Origin: AC-49 sp963766605
GTDB lineage: Bacteria > Actinomycetota > Thermoleophilia > Solirubrobacterales > Solirubrobacteraceae
Reading direction: 5' to 3'
Length of the DNA: 64,000 bases
Assembly: GCA_963766605.1 (NCBI GenBank)
Contig: CAVYAT010000002.1
Location: 568,217 to 632,216, forward strand
Position numbers and translations under genes: made by a program. This document shows, in pieces, positions 35,781-44,973 of the stretch; the first letter of the stretch is position 1, and each line of letters begins with the position of its first letter. The notes under the pieces were generated by a model. It saw only the letters and a list, made by a program, of their open reading frames with translations. It was not told the origin of the DNA and did not search any database.

Positions 35781-38284
35781 GGCCCTTCCTGGAACGCCAG
35801 CACTGTCTCGTCGAGGCGTTGGGCGATCTCTTCGGCGCTCGCGCCGCCCAGGCCGCACAGCGCCTCGTGGAGGCGCTCCTGCCCGAACCGGTCGTGCTCA
35901 CCGCGCGTATCGGTGACGCCGTCGGTGTAGAGCACGAGCACGTCGCCCGGCTCGAGGTCGACGATCTCGTCGGTGTAGGTCGCGTCGTCGAACGCGCCCA
36001 GCAGCGCGCCGGGGCTACCCGCCGGCCGCGGCGGCTCGTCGCCGCGCAGCAGATACGGCGGCGGGTGGCCGGCACAGGCAACGCGCACGCGCGAGCGACC
36101 GGTGAGCGGATCGGGCACGACCTGGGCGCAGGTCGCAGTGCACAGCTGGCGACGGTCCTCGTCGACGGCCAGCGCGTCGTTGAGTCGGCCCAGGATCTCC
36201 GCGGGATCGGACTCGTAGGCGGCGGCCGTCCGCATCGTGTAGCGGGCCAGCGACGTCGTCGCCGCCGCGCCGGGCCCCTTCCCGGTCACATCGCCCATGA
36301 CGATCATCCAGCCCTCGGCCGCCTCGAACATGTCATAGAAGTCACCGCCGACCTCGGTCAGCTGACCGCCCGCGGCGCGGAAGCGGGCCGCGGTCTCCAG
36401 GCCCGGGACGTCCGGCAGTCGCGGCGGGAGCAGGCTGTTCTGCAGCGTCGTGGCGATGTACGTGCGCGCCTCGTGCACGCGCGCGTTCTCGACCGCCACG
36501 CCGGCGCGGCGGCCGAGCTCCTCGACCAGCTCCAGGTGCCACTCCTCCAGGCGCCGCGGCGCCTCGGTGACGAACGAGATGACCCCGATCGCCTCCTCGC
36601 CCGAGCGCATCGGCACCGCGGCCAGCGAGTGCATGCCGAGCGTCTGCAGAAGCTCCGACGCACGGTCGGTGTCGGCTCCGGCGACGCGCCCGGCCGGCAT
36701 CTCGCGCACGAGCTCGGCCCGCCCGGCGCGCCACGTGCGCATGATCGTGCTGAGGTCGTTGGGCACGTGGTGAGCCAGCTCCTCGCCCAGCGCGAGGCGC
36801 TGCGGGTCGCGGTGGGCGAACGCGACCTGGCGCAGGACGCCACGATCGTCGGGCATGTGGACGACGCACCAGTCCGCGACCTCCGGGACGACGCTCCATG
36901 CCACCTTCTCGAGCACGACGTCATGGTCGAGCGACGAGCTCAGCAGCTTCGACGCGTTGGCCAGGAAGCGCTGCGACAGCTCGGCCCGCTTGACCTCGGT
37001 GATGTCCTCGGTGACGCTGACCGCGAACACGATGTTGCCGTCCTCGTCGCGGACCGGTGACGCCTTGGCGATCCGCCAGAACTCGTGCCCGTTCTGGCGG
37101 TCGACGATCCGCAGGACGACCGGCGGCGCCGGTTGGTCGCCGAGCACGCGCACGACCGGCATCCGCTCGATCGGGAACCGGCGCCCGTCCTCTCCGTAGG
37201 CGGTGAAGCGCCGGTACATGTCGGGGAACGGGACGGTCAGCAGATCCTCCGGGGTCGCGTAACCGAGCGCGTCGGCCGCCGCCTGGTTGGCATAGATCAG
37301 TCCGGTGCTGTCGATGACCGTGACCGCCTCGGTGAGGTTCGACAGCGTGGCGTCGAGACGCCGCTCGGCGCGTTGCAGGTCGGAGAACAGGCGCCGGTTG
37401 TCGAGCGCCAGGGCAACGCGATGGGCGAGATCGGCCGCCGCCCGCAGGTCGAGGTGGACGTAGGCCGGCGAGTCCTGCACCCGGAGCATCGAGATCACGG
37501 CCCGCGTGCGCCCGCCGCTGACCAGCGGCACGACGACCGCCGACCCGTAGTGCAGGCGCGTCATCAGCTCGAACTGCTCGTCGGAGGAGGCAAACGACTT
37601 CAGGTCCGACGGGCTCATCGCCGGCACCAGCCGTGCGAACCCGGTGCGCGCCGCGACGGCGACCGGGTGCGGACCCTCCGGGTCCAGGGGGTGACGTGTG
37701 CGCACCGCGCGCACGTCGGCGACCCAGCCCTTGTCGAGCGCGCCGGCCGCCTCGCAGGTCAGCGATCCGTCGGCGCCGACGACGTCGACGATGCAGATGT
37801 CGGCCATGTCGGGAATCGCGATGTCGGCGATCGTCGACAGCATCTGGCGCCGTTCGAACGGGGTCGCGAGCAGCTCACCGGCGCGGTTGAGCAGGTCGGC
37901 GCGAACGCGCTCGCCGCGCTCGCGGTCGAGCTCCTGGCCGAGGCCGAACTGCTCGTCGCGCAGGCGTTCGCGCAGCCGCGCGCCGGCGACTGCCAGCACG
38001 CCGCCGAGAGCGACGGCGGCGACGGCGACCCAGTGCCCGGTCGAGGTGAAGTTGTCGTCGACGAAGCCCAGCGGAATCGCCGCCAGGAACGCGACCGCCG
38101 CCACGACCGCGGTGTCGCGTGCGCGACCGAGCGTCGCCGTGACGAGCGGACCGACGACGAGCAGCGAGATCCCGGCGCCGATCGTCAGATCGACGATCGC
38201 GGCGAGCGCGACGAGGACCATGCCGCCGATCGCGGCAAGGCCCTCAACCGATATCCCCAGGCGGGTCTGTCGCTCGCCGTCCAC
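35693..38284 (-). CDS. GAF-PAS-GAF PP2C (SpoIIE/RsbU-type) serine phosphatase
   Basis: An 863-residue signalling protein. Residues about 10-105 contain four to five transmembrane helices (GLAAIGGMVLVALAAIVDLT and following). Then a GAF domain (about 125-310), a PAS domain (about 320-430; NLTEAVTVIDSTGLIYANQA, FAVSVTEDITEVKRAELSQR), a second GAF domain (about 440-610), and a PP2C SpoIIE phosphatase (about 620-850). Metal-binding motifs are EVGGDFYDMF, GDVTGKGPGAA, LYTDGVTDTRG and a final RDDVALLVLR. Such proteins dephosphorylate anti-sigma-factor antagonists in partner-switching pathways. No anti-sigma or STAS gene lies next to it, so the partner is unknown. It starts at ATG 38284. Confidence 0.9.
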   Translation of the reverse strand: MDGERQTRLGISVEGLAAIGGMVLVALAAIVDLTIGAGISLLVVGPLVTATLGRARDTAVVAAVAFLAAIPLGFVDDNFTSTGHWVAVAAVALGGVLAVAGARLRERLRDEQFGLGQELDRERGERVRADLLNRAGELLATPFERRQMLSTIADIAIPDMADICIVDVVGADGSLTCEAAGALDKGWVADVRAVRTRHPLDPEGPHPVAVAARTGFARLVPAMSPSDLKSFASSDEQFELMTRLHYGSAVVVPLVSGGRTRAVISMLRVQDSPAYVHLDLRAAADLAHRVALALDNRRLFSDLQRAERRLDATLSNLTEAVTVIDSTGLIYANQAAADALGYATPEDLLTVPFPDMYRRFTAYGEDGRRFPIERMPVVRVLGDQPAPPVVLRIVDRQNGHEFWRIAKASPVRDEDGNIVFAVSVTEDITEVKRAELSQRFLANASKLLSSSLDHDVVLEKVAWSVVPEVADWCVVHMPDDRGVLRQVAFAHRDPQRLALGEELAHHVPNDLSTIMRTWRAGRAELVREMPAGRVAGADTDRASELLQTLGMHSLAAVPMRSGEEAIGVISFVTEAPRRLEEWHLELVEELGRRAGVAVENARVHEARTYIATTLQNSLLPPRLPDVPGLETAARFRAAGGQLTEVGGDFYDMFEAAEGWMIVMGDVTGKGPGAAATTSLARYTMRTAAAYESDPAEILGRLNDALAVDEDRRQLCTATCAQVVPDPLTGRSRVRVACAGHPPPYLLRGDEPPRPAGSPGALLGAFDDATYTDEIVDLEPGDVLVLYTDGVTDTRGEHDRFGQERLHEALCGLGGASAEEIAQRLDETVLAFQEGPQRDDVALLVLRSLPVAGIGADTGTAAAA

Positions 38285-38365
38285 GTTTCCACATCCTACC
38301 CGCGGGTCGCACAGTAAACCCTGAGCATTTACCCAGGAAATATGGAGTTATTCGCGGCTGCGCGG

Positions 38366-40667
<2,302 letters not shown>

Positions 40668-40699
40668 TCGTCGCGTCCTTCCGGGTCGTTGCCCACGCA

Positions 40700-40734
40700 A
40701 CTATAGCAGGGTTTCTCAGTCAGGTCGACTGAGA
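40700..40734 (-). promoter_or_regulatory. Putative lon promoter with inverted repeat
   Basis: Reading the minus strand, a TATAGT -10-like box is at 40705-40700. A TCGACC -35-like box lies 17 bases upstream, within a perfect 8-bp inverted repeat TCTCAGTC-N5-GACTGAGA at 40714-40734. The repeat is therefore positioned to block the -35 element. It is not the CIRCE sequence and does not fit the HAIR consensus (CTTGAGT-N7-ACTCAAG) well. The lon start is at 40667, about 30 bases downstream of the -10. On the plus strand the repeat is followed by TTTT, so a hairpin reading is an alternative. Confidence 0.5.
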
Positions 40735-40761
40735 TTTTCCGCTCCCTGCGGCTGCTTCGCG

Positions 40762-40968
40762 TCAGCCGTACTGCGGACCACCGAGCTGACCGCGAAGCGA
40801 TGCGATCTCGGTCACCGCGGCGCCGATCCACGCTGCCCGCGTGGCGGCGATCTCGTCCTCGAGATCGTCCATGTACGCGAGGTCGGCGCTGAGGCCGGCC
40901 TCGATCGCGAGTGCGCGCTCCTCGTGGAGGAGCATCAGGTGCTGTTTGACATCGACGGCGGTGGTCAT
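40762..40968 (-). CDS. Small hypothetical protein (68 aa)
   Basis: A 68-residue reading frame from ATG 40968: MTTAVDVKQHLMLLHEERAL then alpha-helical, acidic sequence (LAYMDDLEDEIAATRAAWIG) and a flexible end LGGPQYG. No domain recognised. Codon usage has the strong third-position G/C of its neighbours and the amino-acid composition is protein-like, so it is probably real. It lies upstream of lon on the same strand with 94 bases of promoter-bearing sequence between them, and divergently from the Crp-type regulator. Confidence 0.45.
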   Translation of the reverse strand: MTTAVDVKQHLMLLHEERALAIEAGLSADLAYMDDLEDEIAATRAAWIGAAVTEIASLRGQLGGPQYG

Positions 40969-41120
40969 GGTTGGTATCCGGTGGTGAGTGGCTCGTTGCC
41001 CATGTAACTGACCTCTCAACCCCGTATTACGTTTCAGGGTGCGGTTTGGATACGAAGCTCATGTTGTGCTGATGAGAAGCCAGTGTTCATGGCGGGCCGG
41101 TTTTGGGAACGACCTTGAAG

Positions 41121-41873
41121 ATGGACGCTGTCACCACCACTTCGCTGCTCGACATCGACCCCGACCTCGCCGAGGGCCTCACCCCCGAAGCGCTGGCCGT
41201 CGCCCGACGCCATCTCGTCGCCCGCACGTACGTGCTCGAGCCGGGTCCATGGGAGGGCGAGGACCTCGAGGGCGTGCCCGAACGGCCCGCGATCGCGTGC
41301 TACATCGTCGACGGGCTGATGACGCGCGAGGTCCACATCGCCGGCCGCGCGACGGCCGAGCTGCTCGGCGCCGGCGACCTGATCCGCCCGTGGGCGCAGG
41401 ACGCGTGGCTGCCGTCGGTGCCGTGGGAGTGCCACTGGCAGGTACTCGAGCGCGCGCGCATCGCCGTCCTCGACGGCCAGGTGACGACGATCGTCGGTCG
41501 CCTGCCGCCGGTCATCGACGTCCTGATCGGGCGGATGGCCGAGCGATCGCGGGCGCTGGGCTTCCAGCTCGCCCTCAGCCAGATCACCCGCGTCGAAGCG
41601 CGACTCGTGGCGCTGTTGTGGCACCTCGGTGAGCGCTGGGGTCGCGTGCGACCCGACGGCGTCGTGCTCGGGCTGCGTCTCACCCACGAGACCCTGGCCA
41701 AGCTCGTCGGCGCGCGCCGGCCGAGCGTGACGACGGCGATGACCGCCCTCGCGCGTCGCGGCTGGATCGAGCGCACCGAGGCCGGCTGGCTGCTGCGCGG
41801 CGACGCGAGCGACCAGATCGCCGAACTCGTCAACGCACCCTCGGCGTCCCTCACCGAGGCCGCCGCGCGCTGA
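41121..41873 (+). CDS. Crp/Fnr family transcriptional regulator
   Basis: About 250 residues. The N-terminal half is a cNMP-binding-like beta roll (YIVDGLMTREVHIAGRATAE, LLGAGDLIRPWAQ) that lacks an obvious phosphate-binding cassette for cAMP. The C-terminal HTH reads LTHETLAKLVGARRPSVTTA with MTALARRGWIERTEAGWLLR as the wing. This is the architecture of Crp/Fnr regulators that sense ligands other than cAMP. I use ATG 41121; a TTG at 41103 in frame is possible. Target genes are unknown; it lies just upstream of the riboswitch-controlled rpf gene, though with its own stop about 20 bases before that promoter. Confidence 0.75.
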   Translation: MDAVTTTSLLDIDPDLAEGLTPEALAVARRHLVARTYVLEPGPWEGEDLEGVPERPAIACYIVDGLMTREVHIAGRATAELLGAGDLIRPWAQDAWLPSVPWECHWQVLERARIAVLDGQVTTIVGRLPPVIDVLIGRMAERSRALGFQLALSQITRVEARLVALLWHLGERWGRVRPDGVVLGLRLTHETLAKLVGARRPSVTTAMTALARRGWIERTEAGWLLRGDASDQIAELVNAPSASLTEAAAR

Positions 41874-41892
41874 CGACGGACGCCGTCCGATC

Positions 41893-42066
41893 CTCTACAC
41901 TCCGGCGCAGTCATGACCAAGCCGAGTTCCGACGCTCCCGTAGCGCCGGGAACGGGGGAACCAGTGGCCGCCACGGCGGCCAGGGGCGAATCGCCGCACC
42001 ACGCGGCGTAGCGCAGCTCTCAAAGCGCGAGCCCGACAGCTAACCCCGTAGGCACAAGAGAGCCAG
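41893..42066 (+). ncRNA. Cyclic di-AMP riboswitch (ydaO-yuaA type)
   Basis: The leader of the rpf-like gene contains the conserved blocks of the ydaO-yuaA riboswitch in order: CGGGAACGGGGGAACCA (about 41947-41963), the paired GGCCGCC/GGCGGCC stem, GGGGCGAATCGCC (about 41983-41995), and the highly conserved CCCGACAGCTAACCCCGTAG (42032-42051), closing with AAGAGAGC. In Actinobacteria this class senses c-di-AMP and commonly lies before cell-wall hydrolase or Rpf genes, where ligand binding lowers expression. A TACACT -10-like box at 41896-41901 could start the transcript. The aptamer ends about ten bases before the ribosome site GAGGGG and the ATG at 42076. Confidence 0.87.
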
Positions 42067-42075
42067 AGGGGTTGC

Positions 42076-42660
42076 ATGCCCGCCGCCGCCAGTGCCGTAC
42101 GCCGTCTGTTGTGCTTCGCCCCGATCGTGGGGCTGCTCGCCGTCTGCTCGACCTCCGCCGCGGCGTCGTCGAGCGGCGGTGTCGCGGCCACGCCGGATCC
42201 GGCACCGCCGGCGTCCGCGCCGGTCGACCAGGGGACCGACGTCCAGCTCCCGGGGCCCGGCACGGTCCAGCAGGCGCTGAACATCCCGGTCACCCATCGC
42301 TGGGATCACCGCACGCGCGACGCCGTGCGGTCGTTCCAGCGCAAGCACGGGCTGGTCGTCGACGGGATCGTCGGGCCACAGACCGCCGCCGCGCTCGGCC
42401 TCGCCGCGTCGGCCAAGGACGCGTCGACCACGCATGTCTCGGCCGAGCTGCAGAAGATCGCCGACTGCGAGTCCGGCGACGACCCGACCGCGATCTCGCG
42501 CGATGGGCGCTACCGCGGCAAGTACCAGTTCACCCGCTCGACGTGGGTGAACATGGGCGGCCATGGCGACCCCGCCAGGGCGCCGGAGGTCACGCAGGAC
42601 CACCTTGCCGCTCGCCTGCTGTCCGTGGCCGGGCCGTCGGCCTGGCCGGTTTGCGGCTGA
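42076..42660 (+). CDS. Resuscitation-promoting factor-like secreted transglycosylase
   Basis: A 194-residue secreted protein: a signal peptide (residues about 1-30, LLCFAPIVGLLAVCSTSAAA), a short linker, a peptidoglycan-binding domain type 1 (about 55-110; RDAVRSFQRKHGLVVDGIVG), and a C-terminal Rpf domain (about 122-194). The Rpf domain carries the catalytic glutamate in IADCESGDDPTAIS, then YRGKYQFTRSTWVNMGGHGD and the closing cysteine in WPVCG. It cleaves peptidoglycan glycan strands and promotes resuscitation and cell separation. Expression is probably set by the upstream c-di-AMP riboswitch. GAGGGG six bases before ATG is a good ribosome site. Confidence 0.87.
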   Translation: MPAAASAVRRLLCFAPIVGLLAVCSTSAAASSSGGVAATPDPAPPASAPVDQGTDVQLPGPGTVQQALNIPVTHRWDHRTRDAVRSFQRKHGLVVDGIVGPQTAAALGLAASAKDASTTHVSAELQKIADCESGDDPTAISRDGRYRGKYQFTRSTWVNMGGHGDPARAPEVTQDHLAARLLSVAGPSAWPVCG

Positions 42661-42698
42661 GACCGTCAGGGGAGCCGTCTCTGACAGCCCGTGGTAAA

Positions 42699-42714
42699 CT
42701 GACGTTGACGTAAG
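42699..42714. promoter_or_regulatory. MerR-type operator (imperfect palindrome)
   Basis: The sequence CTGACGTTGACGTAAG matches its own reverse complement at 12 of 16 positions (CTnACGTnnACGTnAG). It sits 27 bases upstream of the MFS transporter start, next to a TAAACT -10-like element at 42695-42700. Because the downstream operon ends with a merR gene, this is the natural binding site for that regulator. An outer AACTGA/TCAGTT pair flanks the same element. Confidence 0.5.
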
Positions 42715-42741
42715 GATCAGTTAGCCACCCGAAGGACCGTC

Positions 42742-44241
42742 ATGTCGTACACCGCCCGTCGTCGCTTCGGCGTCGACTCAAGCCATGCCCACTACAAGTG
42801 GTGGGCCCTGTCCTGCACCAGCCTCGGGATGCTGATGGCGACGATCAACTCGGGCACGCTGATCATCGCCCTACCCGACCTCGAACGCAGCCTGCACACG
42901 AGCATCCTGTCGCTCGTCTGGGTGATCCTCGCCTACATGATCGCCTCGACGGTGCTCGTCCTCTCGGCCGGGCGGCTGTCGGACATGTTCGGGCGCAAGC
43001 GCGCCTACGTGGCCGGGTTCGCGCTGTTCACCCTCACCTCGCTGGGCGCCGGCTTCGCCACCGATGGCACCCAGCTCATCCTGTGGCGCGTTCTGCAGGG
43101 TGTTGGCGCGGCGCTGCTGTTCGCCAACGCCAGCGCGCTCGTGACCGACGCGTTCCCGTCCGACGAGCTCGGCCGCGCGATGGGAACCAACGTGATGGTC
43201 GCTGCGATCGGGCTCGTCCTCGGTCCGGTGCTCGGCGGGGCGCTGGTCTCGATCTCGTGGCACTGGGTGTTCTGGTTCAACGTGCCGCTCGGCGTCGCGG
43301 GAACGGCGTGGGCATGGCTGGTCCTGCGCGACATCGGCCACCGCGACAAGGTCGTCGGCTTCGACATCCCCGGCACGCTGCTGTTCGTGGTCGGCCTGAC
43401 CGGACTGACGCTCGGCGTGTCCAGGGGCGGGCTGACCGGCTGGGACGACCCGGTCGTCATCGTCGGCCTGCTCGCCGGTGCGATCCTGCTGCCGCTGTGG
43501 GTCATCGTCGAGCTGCACAGCCGCGCGCCGATGCTCGACATGTCGCTGTTCAAGGACCGCCTGTTCGCCGCCGCGACGGCCGCCTCGTTCATCAACGGGA
43601 TGTCGCGCTTCGCGTTGTTGTTCCTGTTCGTCTTCTACTTCCAGGGCGCGCAGGGCGACGACCCGATTACCGCCGGGATCAAGATCACGCCGATGGCGAT
43701 CGGGATGCTGATCGCCTCGCCGATCGCGGGCTGGTGGGCCGACACCCATGGCTCGCGGACCCTGGCGGCGTGGGGCATGCTCCTCGGCGCCGTCGGCCTC
43801 GCCGGGATGACGACCCTGCAGGTCCACTCGCCCTACTGGCAGTCGACGCTGTGGCTGTTCGTCGTCGGCGTCGCGTCGGGAATGTTCAACAGCCCCAACA
43901 CCGCGGCGATGATGAGCGCCGTGCCGGCCAACCGCCGCGGAATTGCCGCCGGTGCACGGACCATGCTCCAGAACACGGGCGCGGTACTGTCGATCGCGCT
44001 GGTGCTGGCAATCGTGACCTCCGCTGTGCCGCAGAACGTGCTCATCGCAATCTTCTCGGGCGTCTCCAAGGGCGTGACGAACGCGCGCCTGGAGCCGTTC
44101 ATCCACAACCTCCACGTGGCGATGTGGGTGCTCGCGGGGATCTCGCTCGTCGGCGCCGGCGTGTCGCTGTTGCGGCCCAAGCGCGTCGAGCGCCCGGTGC
44201 TCGAGGTCGACGCCGAGCCGGTGATCGTGAGGGCCGCGTGA
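42742..44241 (+). CDS. MFS transporter, DHA2 (14-TM, EmrB/QacA) family
   Basis: A 499-residue drug:H+ antiporter-type protein with 14 predicted helices. Landmarks are SLGMLMATINSGTLIIALPD in helix 1, WVILAYMIASTVLVLSAGRL and motif A SDMFGRKRAY, the long helices LGPVLGGALVSISWHWVFWF (motif C-like) and NVPLGVAG, and ANRRGIAAGARTMLQNTGAV late in the protein. It likely exports an amphipathic compound. It is preceded by a palindromic operator and followed by an overlapping merR gene, so it is probably induced by its own substrate. Start ATG 42742. Confidence 0.88.
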   Translation: MSYTARRRFGVDSSHAHYKWWALSCTSLGMLMATINSGTLIIALPDLERSLHTSILSLVWVILAYMIASTVLVLSAGRLSDMFGRKRAYVAGFALFTLTSLGAGFATDGTQLILWRVLQGVGAALLFANASALVTDAFPSDELGRAMGTNVMVAAIGLVLGPVLGGALVSISWHWVFWFNVPLGVAGTAWAWLVLRDIGHRDKVVGFDIPGTLLFVVGLTGLTLGVSRGGLTGWDDPVVIVGLLAGAILLPLWVIVELHSRAPMLDMSLFKDRLFAAATAASFINGMSRFALLFLFVFYFQGAQGDDPITAGIKITPMAIGMLIASPIAGWWADTHGSRTLAAWGMLLGAVGLAGMTTLQVHSPYWQSTLWLFVVGVASGMFNSPNTAAMMSAVPANRRGIAAGARTMLQNTGAVLSIALVLAIVTSAVPQNVLIAIFSGVSKGVTNARLEPFIHNLHVAMWVLAGISLVGAGVSLLRPKRVERPVLEVDAEPVIVRAA

Positions 44242-44699
44242 GCACGACCGCCGACACACCGGCGTCGCTGCGGATCGGCGAGCTGGCCCGGCGCACCGGT
44301 ACCACGCCGCGCACGATCCGCTACTACGAGGAGCTCGGGCTGCTCGGAGGCGGCGAGTCGACCCAACCGCGCGCGGCCGGCCGCCACCGGCTGTACGGGC
44401 CGGCCGATGAGGAGCGCCTGCGTGAGGTCATGCGGCTCAAGGACCTGCTCGGTCTGACGCTCGACGAGCTGCGCGCGCTGGTCGAGGCCCAGGATGCCCG
44501 CGCGCTGCTGCGCGACGAGTGGCACACCGGCGAGCCATCGCCCGCGCGCCGGCGGGCGATCCTCAAGGAGTCGATCGGCCACATCGACCGCCAGCTCGAG
44601 CTGCTGCGCCCGCGCCGCGACGAGCTCGACCGGCTCGAATCCGAGCTCGTGGAGCGCCGCGACCGCGCGCACGAGTTGCTGCGCGAGTTCGACACCTGA
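44238..44699 (+). CDS. MerR family transcriptional regulator
   Basis: A 153-residue regulator from GTG 44238. The winged HTH is RIGELARRTGTTPRTIRYYE with ELGLLGGGEST and GRHRLYGPADEERLREVMRL, followed by a long dimerisation helix (ILKESIGHIDRQLELLRPRR, LERR-type heptads). There is no cysteine cluster, so it is not a classic metal sensor; small-molecule or autoregulatory control is more likely. The start overlaps the MFS stop (GTGA), giving a two-gene operon. The palindrome at 42699-42714 is its likely target. Confidence 0.87.
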   Translation: MSTTADTPASLRIGELARRTGTTPRTIRYYEELGLLGGGESTQPRAAGRHRLYGPADEERLREVMRLKDLLGLTLDELRALVEAQDARALLRDEWHTGEPSPARRRAILKESIGHIDRQLELLRPRRDELDRLESELVERRDRAHELLREFDT

Positions 44700-44710
44700 T
44701 AATTCCTCGG

Positions 44711-44965
44711 GTGTCCGAGGAAGACGACCAGCTTCGCCTCCAGTTCGAGCCGCTCGTGGTCGTCGAGGTCCAGGAGCGCTTCAGCGCCGGGCTGACCGGC
44801 CGCACCGACCGCCGCTACCGCTCCCCGCCGCAGCTGCGTGAGCACGCGCTGTGCCTCGCCGCGCTGCTGCTCGACTCGCCCGGCGTGCCGGACGGCGAGG
44901 GCCCGTGGCAGCGCGCGCTCGCGGGCGGGCGGCGCGTTGTGTGGCTGGTGCAGACGCCGGTGTAG
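44711..44965 (+). CDS. Small hypothetical protein (84 aa)
   Basis: From GTG 44711 the product is SEEDDQLRLQFEPLVVVEVQ followed by ERFSAGLTGRTDRRYRSPPQ and a helical part LREHALCLAALLLDSPGVPD, ending VVWLVQTPV. No domain recognised. It begins 11 bases after merR and ends eight bases before the convergent permease gene. The composition and codon usage look coding, but no functional statement is possible. Confidence 0.42.
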   Translation: MSEEDDQLRLQFEPLVVVEVQERFSAGLTGRTDRRYRSPPQLREHALCLAALLLDSPGVPDGEGPWQRALAGGRRVVWLVQTPV

Positions 44966-44973
44966 GGCGGGCG

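Noticed and set aside
40714..40738. Plus-strand intrinsic terminator (hairpin plus TTTT)
   Set aside because: No plus-strand gene ends nearby; the repeat is better placed as an operator over the lon -35.
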